DNA of 64,000 bases from Clostridium magnum DSM 2767 (GCF_001623875.1 NZ_LWAE01000003.1:620001-684000), one strand, 5' to 3'; shown: positions 8,751 through 17,214, counted from the first letter of the stretch. Notes: generated by a model from the sequence alone, not told the origin. A program made the numbers and translations.

Positions 8751-9875
8751 ATGAAAAAAATAGTATTATTTGTTGCAGCTATAGCTGTATCTTTAAGTAT
8801 AGGGGGAAGAGCATTTGCAGATACTAATACTGCAACACTTGCAGACAAAGCTGGCATTACACCTGATAACACTATTATATATCCTATAGACAAAGCTTTA
8901 GATGATGTAAAAGTTAGCATAGCTTCTGGAGAAGAGAAAGAAGCTGAAGCCCTAGTGGATGTAGCAGAAGAAAGACTTGGAGAAAGTGAAGTCCTTGCTG
9001 ATAAAGAAGAGACTGAACTTTCAACTCAAACATTAAACGAATATACTGATAAAATGGCAGAGGCTCAAGATAAATTAGATGCTGCAATAGATGAAGCATC
9101 TAGTAGTACTACTGACAGCGCTGTGAAATTAGAAGAATTAGAAAAATTAGCATCAGCAATAGCAAGCAGACAAATGAAATCTATAGAGGTCCTAAAAAAC
9201 ATAGAAGGCAAAGTTTCTGAAAATGCTAAAGAGACTATAGCTCAAGTTATAGAAATGCAAACAAGAAAGAAAGAAGCAATAATAGCCGTTGCTAAAGAAA
9301 GACAAGCATTCCTTGAAAGTAAAAAAGCAGTAAAAGAAGCTGAAAAGAAGCTGCAGGAAGCAAAAAAAGCTGGTGATGAAGAAGCAATAAAAGCTGCAGA
9401 AACTACTTTATCTGAAGCCCAGCTAACTTTAAATACCCAAAATGAGAAATTAGCTCAAGCAGTTGCATCAAAGAAAGAAGCAATGAAAGGTGGCGTAGGC
9501 CAACTAAAGAAAGAAGCTAGAAAAGCGAAAACTACGGACGAGCCAACTTCCACAAATAATACTACTTCAGAAGATGCTACTACAACAACTGAAACTACCG
9601 CAACGCAAAATAATGAAAGCACTTCAAGTAACACAAATACTAATGCAAATACTACTGATATTACTGATACTGCTAACACTACTAGCACTGCTGATACTAA
9701 CCAAAGTACTGTCAAAACAGATGCTACTGCTACAAATAGCCCTAAAACTGATGTAAAAGTAGAAGAAAATAAAGAGCAAGAAACTAAAGCTGATAAGTCA
9801 AATAATTCAAAAGAAACCAAAGAGACTAAGGCTAATAAGGACAATAAAGATAATGAAACCAAGGGCAATAAATAA
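8751..9875 (+). CDS. Secreted DUF5667-like protein with Thr/Asn/Lys-rich tail
   Basis: 374 aa, with GAGGAGG 8 nt before the ATG. It has a clear signal peptide (MKKIVLFVAAIAVSLSIG, cleavage after AFA), then the DUF5667 pattern GITPDNTIIYPIDKALDDVKVSIASG, a helical coiled-coil-like middle rich in Glu/Lys/Ala (residues 60-250), and a low-complexity hydrophilic tail made almost only of Thr, Asn, Asp, Glu and Lys (residues 258-374). There is no sortase motif or membrane anchor, so it is probably exported and bound non-covalently to the wall. It lies between two mreB-family paralogues, which suggests a link to the cell envelope. Confidence 0.85.
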   Translation: MKKIVLFVAAIAVSLSIGGRAFADTNTATLADKAGITPDNTIIYPIDKALDDVKVSIASGEEKEAEALVDVAEERLGESEVLADKEETELSTQTLNEYTDKMAEAQDKLDAAIDEASSSTTDSAVKLEELEKLASAIASRQMKSIEVLKNIEGKVSENAKETIAQVIEMQTRKKEAIIAVAKERQAFLESKKAVKEAEKKLQEAKKAGDEEAIKAAETTLSEAQLTLNTQNEKLAQAVASKKEAMKGGVGQLKKEARKAKTTDEPTSTNNTTSEDATTTTETTATQNNESTSSNTNTNANTTDITDTANTTSTADTNQSTVKTDATATNSPKTDVKVEENKEQETKADKSNNSKETKETKANKDNKDNETKGNK

Positions 9876-9903
9876 AATAATTAATCAGGTAAATAATCTA
9901 AGC

Positions 9904-9942
9904 GGCCAAAGCTCGATATCCATTGATCTTTGGCCTTTTTTT
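9904..9942 (+). terminator. Intrinsic terminator of the DUF5667 gene
   Basis: GGCCAAAG and CTTTGGCC form a perfect 8-bp stem, followed by seven T. Confidence 0.9.
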
Positions 9943-9970
9943 CTAATCTCTTGCTATTATAAAAGTAAAC

Positions 9971-9996
9971 AAGCACCAGTATCTCTACCAGTGCTT
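9971..9996 (-). terminator. Terminator for the 42-aa membrane peptide gene
   Basis: AAGCAC and GTGCTT pair around a 14-nt loop; on the minus strand GTTTACTTTT follows. The stem is short. Confidence 0.5.
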
Positions 9997-10028
9997 ATTT
10001 TATATAACAAGATGGAACTTGCTGTATT

Positions 10029-10157
10029 TTATTTTTCATCTACGTTTAATTTATTTATATGCTCTAACATTTTATCTGATTTACTACTGGCTTTACACAA
10101 TGCTAATGTTATTAATATGGTCACTACACCTAATAAACCAATCACTATTCCCCTCAT
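10029..10157 (-). CDS. Small single-pass membrane peptide, 42 aa
   Basis: An unlisted short reading frame starting at ATG 10157, with GGAGGGG 3-4 nt upstream. It encodes one hydrophobic helix (MRGIVIGLLGVVTILITLAL, residues 1-20), a CK junction, and a charged tail ending KLNVDEK. It begins 30 nt after the stop of mreB paralogue 2 on the same strand and ends before a hairpin, so it is probably co-transcribed with that gene. I do not recognise the family; a membrane partner of the MreB-like filament is a guess from position only. Confidence 0.65.
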   Translation of the reverse strand: MRGIVIGLLGVVTILITLALCKASSKSDKMLEHINKLNVDEK

Positions 10158-10187
10158 AGCCCCTCCAAAAATAACTTGCAACTCAAC

Positions 10188-11189
10188 TTAAATTTTGTCT
10201 ATCATGTTCAAACACTTTCCTGCACCAAGAGCGACACACTCAAGGGAATCTTCTGCAATATAGGCAGGTATATGTATTTTACTATATATAAGCTTATCTA
10301 AACCTTTTAATAGTGCTCCGCCACCTGAAAGCATTATACCCTTGTCCATTATGTCCGCTGCAAGTTCTGGTGGAGTTTGTTCAATGGCAGTTTTAATCGC
10401 TTCAATTACTAAAGCTACTGGTTCTTTCAGAGCTTCTCGTATTTGACTCTCTGCAATAGTAACAGCCCTTGGAAGTCCAGTTATCAAATCTCTACCTCTT
10501 ATTTCCATACTTCTTTCTTGTTCATTCTCATCTTCATAGACAGAACCAAGTTCAATTTTAATCTTCTCTGCTGTTCTTTCGCCTATGAGGAGATTAGACT
10601 CTCTTTTTAAATAATCAACAATTGTCTCGTCTAACTCATCTCCTGCAACTCTTAAAGTCTTACTTGTAACAATTCCCTGAAGAGAAATAACTGCCACTTC
10701 AGTAGTTCCTCCACCTATATCAACAATCATACTACCAACCGGCTCGTCCACAGGTAATCCTGAACCTATAGCCGCAGCTACAGGTTCCTCAATTAGCATA
10801 ACCTTACGTGCTCCAACTTGTTTTATTGCTTCATTAATTGCCCTCTTTTCAACCTCAGTAATTCCTGAAGGATGGGAAATTGCGATTCTACAACTTTTAA
10901 AAGCACCTTTGCCATTAACCTTTTCAATAAACTTTTTCAGCATTTGTTCAGTCAAATCAAAATTCGCAATTACCCCATCTTTTAAGGGCCGGATAGTTTC
11001 TATCCCTTCTGGTGTTCTGCCTACCATATTCTTAGCATCTAGGCCAACGGCTAAAACTTGTCTACTTGTGGTACTTACAGCTACCACTGAAGGTTCTCTT
11101 AATACAATTCCTTGTCCTTTTACATATAATAAAGTATTAGATGTTCCTAAATCTATGCCTATATCCTTAGACATTATAAAAAATCTCAT
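10188..11189 (-). CDS. mreB: MreB/Mbl-family actin-like protein, paralogue 2
   Basis: 333 aa from ATG 11189, with AAAGGAG 8 nt upstream. All actin-fold motifs are present: GIDLGTSNTLLYVKG, MIVDIGGGTTEVAVIS, GIMLSGGGALLKGLDKL. It aligns end to end with paralogue 1 at 7485-8486 without gaps, and substitutions are mostly conservative. The one divergent patch is the acidic loop EDENEQERS against EDKEEEEKD near residue 220. The two genes face the same way, flanking the DUF5667 gene, as expected from an old tandem duplication. Both appear intact. Confidence 0.93.
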   Translation of the reverse strand: MRFFIMSKDIGIDLGTSNTLLYVKGQGIVLREPSVVAVSTTSRQVLAVGLDAKNMVGRTPEGIETIRPLKDGVIANFDLTEQMLKKFIEKVNGKGAFKSCRIAISHPSGITEVEKRAINEAIKQVGARKVMLIEEPVAAAIGSGLPVDEPVGSMIVDIGGGTTEVAVISLQGIVTSKTLRVAGDELDETIVDYLKRESNLLIGERTAEKIKIELGSVYEDENEQERSMEIRGRDLITGLPRAVTIAESQIREALKEPVALVIEAIKTAIEQTPPELAADIMDKGIMLSGGGALLKGLDKLIYSKIHIPAYIAEDSLECVALGAGKCLNMIDKI

Positions 11190-11358
11190 CGAAATTTCTC
11201 CTTTCAAATTCATAATACGTCTCGCTTTTCAGGGAGTTTTTTAGAGATTAACTGATTTTATGTAACAGCGCATTACATTGTTTTTTACGATATGATAAAT
11301 AATTTTATGAGGGTACACTAAAAATTTTTTAATATCATTTAAGCTGAAATATCATTAA

Positions 11359-11385
11359 GGCTTAGAAGCCTGTTGCTTCTAAGCC
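11359..11385. terminator. Perfect 11-bp hairpin downstream of the alpha/beta hydrolase gene
   Basis: GGCTTAGAAGC and GCTTCTAAGCC flank a 5-nt loop. It lies 75 nt after the hydrolase stop on the minus strand. The T run is weak, so it may be a terminator or a 3' stabilising hairpin. The rest of 11190-11458 shows nothing further. Confidence 0.55.
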
Positions 11386-11458
11386 ATTCTTATAGACATT
11401 AAAATTAAAAATTTGAATAGTTCCAATAATCCTTTCGCACTAAGGCGCTAGATTCCTG

Positions 11459-12409
11459 TTAACTTTTATTTAAGAAAGTAATAACTCTATTTTCATATTC
11501 ATTCTTATATAATAAGTAGGATCTAATATGATCTGCTTTATCTGTAAGCCACAATTGAACATTAGACTTATCCCCTATCGAATTATAAATCTGTAGACTA
11601 TTCTCATAAGGAATAGATTTATCATCTTTGCTGTGAATCAGAAATAATTTTTTATTACCAATACTGTTAACTACTTTATATGGACTAACTTTTTTCGGAT
11701 CCATTCTTTCTATAATAGGAAATAAGGCCATTATTTCAACTGTAAATGGAAACCCAGGCAAATTACTCCAAACTGGCAGATTTGTCTGTAAATAAGTGTT
11801 AAGATCTGAGAATGAACTATCTGCTATAATTGTATCTACATATGGAGACTCTGCTCCAGCCATTATTGATATAGCTGCTCCCATTGACCATCCCAAAAGT
11901 GATATTTTCTCTGACTTTTTATTAACCTTTGCATATTCTATTGCAGATAGCATATCGTAAGTTTCAAAGAGACCTACACTAGTGACTTTACCTCCTGATT
12001 CCCCTGAATTACGAAAATCAAACAACATCACATTATAGCCTTCCTGCGCAATACTTTTTGCTAATGCCAAGGCATGTATCTTACTTAAATCACGGGTATC
12101 CTTATAACCATGTGCAAATATTACTGTCTTATTTGAATTAGTAAGAATACTGTTCTTTTGTGACGGTATCCACCAACCTTTTAAATCAACAGCATCTAAC
12201 TTGCTATTAAAGGAGATATCTTCATATTTTAAATCATATTTAACTGGAGTTTCTACTATTTTATTGTGTTCGGGATGTGTCAAACTCCATCCAACATATA
12301 TAGAGATTCCAACGGTTGTCACAAAAGATAAAAATACAAGTCCTAGAAAGCAAATAATAATGTTTTTAATTGATAAAACCGGAGCTTTTTTTATATTTAA
12401 TTCCTGCAT
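11459..12409 (-). CDS. Membrane-anchored alpha/beta hydrolase
   Basis: 316 aa with an N-terminal membrane segment (residues 17-38) and an extracytoplasmic hydrolase domain. Catalytic features: HGYKD oxyanion region, nucleophile elbow GWSMG, Asp in LIHSKDDKSIP and His in KADHIRS. This matches the family of Clostridium and Bacillus proteins annotated as alpha/beta hydrolases of the Bem46/YqkD type. The substrate is unknown. AAAGGAG is some 12 nt before the ATG, a rather long spacing. It is a single gene divergent from the SBP-GTPase-ABC operon. Confidence 0.88.
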   Translation of the reverse strand: MQELNIKKAPVLSIKNIIICFLGLVFLSFVTTVGISIYVGWSLTHPEHNKIVETPVKYDLKYEDISFNSKLDAVDLKGWWIPSQKNSILTNSNKTVIFAHGYKDTRDLSKIHALALAKSIAQEGYNVMLFDFRNSGESGGKVTSVGLFETYDMLSAIEYAKVNKKSEKISLLGWSMGAAISIMAGAESPYVDTIIADSSFSDLNTYLQTNLPVWSNLPGFPFTVEIMALFPIIERMDPKKVSPYKVVNSIGNKKLFLIHSKDDKSIPYENSLQIYNSIGDKSNVQLWLTDKADHIRSYLLYKNEYENRVITFLNKS

Positions 12410-12618
12410 ATTACTATAACTACTCCTTTGATTAAATTATTCTACGAATTATCAATACTTACTCTATCATAATATAATTCATATTTTTCTTAATATAAAT
12501 ATACTTTTTTTATACTTTCTTAGCAACTGTTTTTCCCCACCATCATAATGTCATATTTTTTAAATTAATATATTTTTAATTTTCATGTGTCTTTTTTATT
12601 AATTTATCATAAAATTAG

Positions 12619-12647
12619 TTGATATATTAGCAAAACATCACTATAAT
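12619..12647 (+). promoter_or_regulatory. Sigma-A promoter for the SBP-GTPase-ABC operon
   Basis: TTGATA and TATAAT are separated by exactly 17 nt, about 70 nt upstream of the GTG start. The rest of the 12410-12724 gap is AT-rich without another clear element. Confidence 0.7.
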
Positions 12648-12724
12648 ATACATAAAAAACAATACAATAATAGATGCTTATTAAATAATGAACTATATAA
12701 CATTTAGAAAAGAGGTGAGTTTTA

Positions 12725-13744
12725 GTGAGGGTTTGGTGCTTATTATACAATCTCTCACTAAAGATAACTATGAAAGATATTAGCTTAAAAGATTTAGACT
12801 TATTAGCACTACTTCCCTGTCCTTTGAAAGTTCCTATAGAAATGGAGTTTAAAAATCATTTTGAAAATGAAAATGCAACATTAAATTATCTTATTGAGGG
12901 GAATGCAAATAATCAACTCTCATATAATACACAGATAGAAAGCTATACAGATATAGAATCTATACCTGAAATCACTATAACCTCTGGAATAAATAATTTT
13001 TACTCAAGGAATTTTCAAAAAAAATTTATTGAGAAAGGCTACTTTTATGATGCTGCAAATTATAAAGCCAATTCTATTTTTTCTAATATTGATTTAAAGG
13101 ATCCAGAAGGTAATTATACAATAATAGCATCAAATATTCTGGTTATGGTTGCTGATATTAACGCATTAGGAGATATTGAACCTCCTACCAAATGGGGAGA
13201 TTTGCTAAAGCCTGAGTTTCAAAAAAAAGTTGCTATAAGAGGTACTAATACCTCATTTTGTGAAACAACATTACTTACTATATTCAAAGAACATGGCTAT
13301 GAAGGAATAAGAAAGCTTGGAAAATCTGTTAAATGGGGATGGCATCCATCACAAATGGTAAAAATGGCTGGTAGTGGAAGAGCAGAAGCTCCTGCCGTTA
13401 GTGTTATGCCTTATTTTTTTACCAAAACAATTCCAAATAAGCAGAATGTAAAGATATTATGGCCGGAGGATGGAGCAATTATAAGTCCTGTTACAATGAT
13501 GGTTAAAAAGTCCTGTAAAGAAAAGCAGCAAAAAATCATAGACTTTTTTACCAGTACTAAGATAGGCGAAATATGTGCAGGAGCATTTTTACCTTCCCTG
13601 CATTCTAAAGTATCTAATAAAATACCTGAATACGCAACCTTCAATTGGATAGGCTGGGATTTTATAAAAGAAAGGGATATAGATGCACTTGTTAAAAAGT
13701 TAAATACTATTTTTATTGCATCCTATAGAGGTATAGTAAGATGA
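12725..13744 (+). CDS. ABC-type solute-binding-fold protein lacking a signal peptide
   Basis: 339 aa from a GTG start with AAGAGGTGAG upstream. The body matches periplasmic-binding-protein type 2 folds of the iron/molybdate kind: ITITSGINNFYSRNF, NILVMVADINALGDI, PPTKWGDLLKPEFQKKVAIRG, EDGAIISPVTMMVKKS and IIDFFTSTKIGEICAG. The N-terminus has neither a signal peptide nor a lipobox, so the protein should stay in the cytoplasm. Its stop overlaps the next start by 4 nt (ATGA). With the GTPase and the soluble ABC ATPase it forms a three-gene operon with no permease. I infer a cytosolic ligand or metal-cofactor handling system and not a classical importer. Confidence 0.8.
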   Translation: MRVWCLLYNLSLKITMKDISLKDLDLLALLPCPLKVPIEMEFKNHFENENATLNYLIEGNANNQLSYNTQIESYTDIESIPEITITSGINNFYSRNFQKKFIEKGYFYDAANYKANSIFSNIDLKDPEGNYTIIASNILVMVADINALGDIEPPTKWGDLLKPEFQKKVAIRGTNTSFCETTLLTIFKEHGYEGIRKLGKSVKWGWHPSQMVKMAGSGRAEAPAVSVMPYFFTKTIPNKQNVKILWPEDGAIISPVTMMVKKSCKEKQQKIIDFFTSTKIGEICAGAFLPSLHSKVSNKIPEYATFNWIGWDFIKERDIDALVKKLNTIFIASYRGIVR

Positions 13745-14424
13745 AATTAGTAACAGTTTCAGGACCACCATCAACAGGAAAGACCTCAGTTATACTTAAA
13801 ACTATTAATTATATTAAGAGCAAACATCTTAAGGTTGGAGTAATTAAATTTGATTGTCTCTCCACTTACGATAATGTATTATACAGTGATAAAGGAATTG
13901 ATATAAAAGTAGGTGTTTCAGGTAATCTATGTCCTGATCATTATTTTGTATCCAATATTGATGAATGTGTAAATTGGGGACTAAATAAAGGCTTTGATAT
14001 TTTGATAAGTGAAAGTGCTGGTTTATGCAATAGATGCTCTCCTCATATAAAGGAAGTTCTTGCAGTATGTGTTATTGATAACTTGTCAGGTCTAAACACA
14101 CCACAAAAAATAGGCCCCATGCTTAAATACGCAGATATCATTGTAATCACTAAAGGAGAAATTGTATCTCAAGCTGAACGGGAGGTCTTCACCTTTCGCA
14201 TAAGACAAGCAAATTCTAAGGCTATTATACTTCATGTGAACGGTATAACAGGTCAAGGAAGTAATGAACTTGGAGAGCTTTTTATCAAAGCTTCTGACAT
14301 TGAAAATCTTGAATGTAAAAGATTAAGATTTACTATGCCTTCTGCATTATGCTCCTATTGCCTTGGTGAAACTCAAATTGGTAGTGATTTTCAACTTGGC
14401 AATGTTAAGAAAATGGACTTTTAG
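13741..14424 (+). CDS. HypB/UreG-like P-loop GTPase with CxxC motifs
   Basis: 227 aa. The P-loop GPPSTGKTS lies at residues 8-16, a Walker-B-like strand gives DILISESAGLCNRC, and there are G-domain elements IVITKGE and LHVNGITGQGSNEL. Cysteines cluster in GNLCPDH, GLCNRCSPH and ALCSYCLGE, which would suit metal or Fe-S binding. HypB, UreG and CooC relatives use nucleotide hydrolysis to insert Ni into enzymes. It overlaps the upstream SBP-like gene by 4 nt and is 12 nt ahead of the ABC ATPase gene, so the three should be made together. The exact client is unknown; no urease, hydrogenase or CO dehydrogenase gene is in this window. Confidence 0.8.
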   Translation: MKLVTVSGPPSTGKTSVILKTINYIKSKHLKVGVIKFDCLSTYDNVLYSDKGIDIKVGVSGNLCPDHYFVSNIDECVNWGLNKGFDILISESAGLCNRCSPHIKEVLAVCVIDNLSGLNTPQKIGPMLKYADIIVITKGEIVSQAEREVFTFRIRQANSKAIILHVNGITGQGSNELGELFIKASDIENLECKRLRFTMPSALCSYCLGETQIGSDFQLGNVKKMDF

Positions 14425-14436
14425 GAGGGATCTAGC

Positions 14437-15213
14437 ATGTTAGATATCATTAAAAAGGTTACCATTATTGGAGGTCATGACAAAGAAGGAAATCTCGAAA
14501 ATATAGTCTTAGATTTAAATGTCGGAGAGATTATATCCATAGTTGGTCCTACTGGTTCTGGTAAAAGCCGGTTATTAGCAGATATAGAATACATGGCTCA
14601 AAAGGATACACCTACAGGAAGAAAGATACTTATAAATGATGGAATACCGGATATATCAAATCGCTTTTCAGCAGACAAAAAGTTGGTAGCACAACTTTCT
14701 CAAAATATGAACTTTGTAATGGATGTCACCGTTGGTGAGTTTATTGCTATGCACTGTGAATGTAGAAACGTCAGTGACATTGAAAAAACAGTAACTAATA
14801 TAATTCAAAAAGCTAATGAACTTGCAGGTGAGGATTTTTCCTATGATACACCGCTTACCGCTTTAAGCGGAGGTCAGTCTCGTGCTCTTATGATTGCAGA
14901 TACAGCGTATCTAAGTACATCTCCTATTGTTTTAATTGATGAAATAGAAAATGCAGGTATAGATAGAAAAAAAGCATTAGATGTTCTTGTTAGAAAAGAA
15001 AAAATAGTGCTTATGGCAACTCATGATCCTATCCTTATACTTTTGTCAGATAAACGTGTAGTTATAAAAAATGGAGGAATAAATAAAGTAGTTTTTACCA
15101 GCGACGAAGAAAAACTTGCTCTTGAAAACTTAAAAGAAATTGACAATAGATTATCTTCCTTGAGAAATTTACTAAGGAGTGGCGAAAATATAGATTCTTC
15201 ATTTACACTTTAA
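14437..15213 (+). CDS. Soluble ABC ATPase of the SBP-GTPase operon
   Basis: 258 aa, with TAGGAGGG 7 nt before the ATG. All ABC motifs are present: Walker A GPTGSGKSR, Q-loop region QLSQNMNF, signature LSGGQSRAL, Walker B IVLIDEIENAG and H-loop ATHDP. The segment TPTGRKILINDGIPDISNRF replaces the usual transporter-type linker. There is no membrane domain and no permease gene nearby. The catalytic Glu after Walker B appears as DEIENAGI, compatible with hydrolysis. It closes the operon; the following gene starts 110 nt on. Confidence 0.85.
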   Translation: MLDIIKKVTIIGGHDKEGNLENIVLDLNVGEIISIVGPTGSGKSRLLADIEYMAQKDTPTGRKILINDGIPDISNRFSADKKLVAQLSQNMNFVMDVTVGEFIAMHCECRNVSDIEKTVTNIIQKANELAGEDFSYDTPLTALSGGQSRALMIADTAYLSTSPIVLIDEIENAGIDRKKALDVLVRKEKIVLMATHDPILILLSDKRVVIKNGGINKVVFTSDEEKLALENLKEIDNRLSSLRNLLRSGENIDSSFTL

Positions 15214-15322
15214 AACTTAACATTTAATTCTATCAAACTAAAGCTTTTAAAAACATTAAAATAATTTTAAATGGTATGGATATAATAATTATAAAACAAG
15301 ACATGGATAAGGACTGATAAAT

Positions 15323-16792
15323 ATGAAAATAGGCTATGCCTGTATTCCTATAGGAATACCTGAAAAGACCACTAGAAGTTTTATTCTAAAAAACTTTAGT
15401 AAAGAGAAGCTTATTGAAAGCCTTTCGCTAAACCTGAAAGACCTAAAAAGCATATTTGAATATAACTTAAAAAACAATATATATATGTTTAGAATTAGTT
15501 CTGGCATTGTTCCCTTCGGAAGCCATGAGGTAAATAATATTCATTGGTGGAGTATTTTTAAGGATGAATTACAAAATATAGGTAATTTCATTAAAAATAA
15601 TAATATAAGAGTTTCCATGCATCCAGGTCAATATACAGTTTTAAACTCCCCTTCAGAAGACATTGTTGCAAAAGCGCTGAAGGATTTAGAGTATCATTGT
15701 GCTTTTTTAGACAGCTTAGGCGTCGATTATAAAAACAAAATAGTTCTTCATGTAGGTGGAGTCTATGGAGATAAAGTATCTGCTATAGCAAGATTTAAGA
15801 TGAACTTCAAAAGACTTTCAAGTTCCGCTAAGAAAAGGCTTATATTGGAGAATGATGAAAAGTCCTTTACTATAGAGGATGTGCTTAACATATGTAATAG
15901 TATTGATATTCCTGCTGTATTTGATAACCTTCACCACAGATATAATCCTTCCCTAGAAAAAGAATTATATAAGCCTGTTAAGAAGGATAATCTACTAAAA
16001 ACAAACTATGATGACTCTAAAAAACACTTCTTTGAAAGTGATACTATCAGCCCCTACAGCATCCTTATAAAAGAAGACTTAGAGTTCATACTAAAAGAAG
16101 TACGAAAGACTTGGAAAACCGAAGATGGTAATATTAAGCTTCATTACTCAGATAATGACACTAATAAAAACATAGGAGCTCATTCAAAGTTTATAGTTAC
16201 TGAGAACTTCCTAGATTATTATTCTGTAGTAAAAGCCTTTAATGCTGATGTTATGCTGGAGGTTAAAGACAAGAATTTATCTGCCATAAAGTGTGTACAC
16301 TGTCTGGACAGCATCGAATCTATGTATATAAATAACAATGAAGAAAATAATTCAATAAATCACAGTAATAATATTCAAATAGAAAAAGCATCTATAAAAC
16401 CATTAAAAAAATCTGCAATATATAATCAATGGGCCAAATATAAATATTCCGTTATGGAAAAAAATTATTCTTATTACAAAGAATGCAGCAAAATTGTAAA
16501 TTCAGACAATAATATAGTAACATTCTATAAATATTTAGATTTTGCTCTTTTAAGCCCGTTTAGTCCTAAAAACTTTAAAAACACTATACATCACACTTGG
16601 GGATATTTTAAAGATATAGCTAACCAAAAAGAAAAAACTGATTTTGAATCACTTTTAAAAGATATTGAAGATATAAATTCTATAGAAAATCTACATTATG
16701 CTAATTTTGAAAAGGCTAAAAAGTTTATTGAGAAACTTTCTAAAAAGTATAAATGCGAGTATCTTCTAAGCTCATATTATTTTATATATTAG
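15323..16792 (+). CDS. uvsE: UV DNA damage endonuclease with C-terminal YbgA/DUF1722-like extension
   Basis: 489 aa, against about 300 for a minimal UvsE. Residues 1-310 are the UvdE TIM barrel: MKIGYACIPIGIPEKTTR at the start, FRISSGIVPFGSH, SMHPGQYTVLNSP, LHVGGVYGDK, LILENDEKSF and PAVFDNLHHRYNP, giving the His/Glu/Asp metal site. It nicks DNA 5' to UV photoproducts. Residues about 350-489 (WAKYKYSVMEKNYSYYKE, then HHTWGYFKDIANQKEKTDF) resemble DUF1722/YbgA, a domain known beside photolyases. That assignment is by eye. AAGGACTGATAAAT precedes the ATG. Confidence 0.9.
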   Translation: MKIGYACIPIGIPEKTTRSFILKNFSKEKLIESLSLNLKDLKSIFEYNLKNNIYMFRISSGIVPFGSHEVNNIHWWSIFKDELQNIGNFIKNNNIRVSMHPGQYTVLNSPSEDIVAKALKDLEYHCAFLDSLGVDYKNKIVLHVGGVYGDKVSAIARFKMNFKRLSSSAKKRLILENDEKSFTIEDVLNICNSIDIPAVFDNLHHRYNPSLEKELYKPVKKDNLLKTNYDDSKKHFFESDTISPYSILIKEDLEFILKEVRKTWKTEDGNIKLHYSDNDTNKNIGAHSKFIVTENFLDYYSVVKAFNADVMLEVKDKNLSAIKCVHCLDSIESMYINNNEENNSINHSNNIQIEKASIKPLKKSAIYNQWAKYKYSVMEKNYSYYKECSKIVNSDNNIVTFYKYLDFALLSPFSPKNFKNTIHHTWGYFKDIANQKEKTDFESLLKDIEDINSIENLHYANFEKAKKFIEKLSKKYKCEYLLSSYYFIY

Positions 16793-16826
16793 CTACTCTT
16801 ATCCAATGACTACCCTCTCTAATACT

Positions 16827-16853
16827 CCCATCTGATTCAAGTTTCCACTTCAT
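16827..16853. repeat. 27-nt dispersed repeat, copy 2
   Basis: Identical to 7458-7484. On the minus strand it would open a 23-codon frame MKWKLESDGSIREG..., but there is no ribosome binding site. It lies just past the uvsE stop codon. Confidence 0.8.
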
Positions 16854-16885
16854 GAACAGCATCAATTAATTTATGGTATTGTTTT

Positions 16886-16925
16886 TATATTCTCCAAGTG
16901 CTTATACACGCACTTGGAGAATATA
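16886..16925. repeat. 16-bp perfect hairpin between uvsE and a kinase remnant
   Basis: TATATTCTCCAAGTGC (16886-16901) is the exact reverse complement of 16910-16925, with an 8-nt loop. It sits between two converging units and has no T run on either strand; it may still terminate transcription in both directions. Confidence 0.6.
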
Positions 16926-16948
16926 AAATATAAATCCTTGTGATAAGT

Positions 16949-17214
16949 CTAAGTTATATTTTCTTCAATAAATCCCCACATTTCTTCCTTAAAAGGTGCA
17001 CCTAAAATAATCATTTCTGCAGCTCTAATTATTTGCCATTTCAGCAATAAGTCATAATCTATTTTCATGTTTTCATTATTTCATATTCAGTTTCTACAAA
17101 TTCTTCCTTCTCAGCAATATAAGAAAAAAGAGGTTTATATAATTTTATAATTGTATCTGAATCGATTTCAAAGATTTCAGCTGTAACTCCCTCGCCAATC
17201 TTTTTCACTTCCAA
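16949..17214 (-). pseudogene. Remnant of an aminoglycoside-phosphotransferase-fold kinase gene
   Basis: The N-terminal part, from TTG 17214 behind GAGGGGG, reads EVKKIGEGVTAEIFEIDSDT and IIKLYKPL, the nucleotide-binding start of the APH/choline kinase fold. It stops at 17065. A second piece in another frame (17068-16949) reads DYDLLLKWQIIRAAEMIIL and ends EEMWGFIEENIT, like the C-terminus of the same family. About 190 central residues, including the catalytic and metal loops, are missing. This is an internally deleted, frameshifted pseudogene. Confidence 0.65.

Noticed and set aside
9455..9868. 137-aa open frame antisense to the DUF5667 tail
   Set aside because: It is the complement of a low-complexity Thr/Lys/Glu region, giving Leu/Val/Ser repeats; no ribosome binding site.
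9853..10191. 112-aa open frame after the DUF5667 gene
   Set aside because: It crosses two hairpins and is antisense to the better supported 42-aa membrane peptide gene.
12725..15213. Ordinary ABC importer
   Set aside because: There is no signal peptide on the binding protein, no permease, and a GTPase is interposed.
16791..16853. MKWKLESDG peptide as a real small gene
   Set aside because: Neither copy has a ribosome binding site and the frames diverge at once after the repeat; kept only as a repeat.
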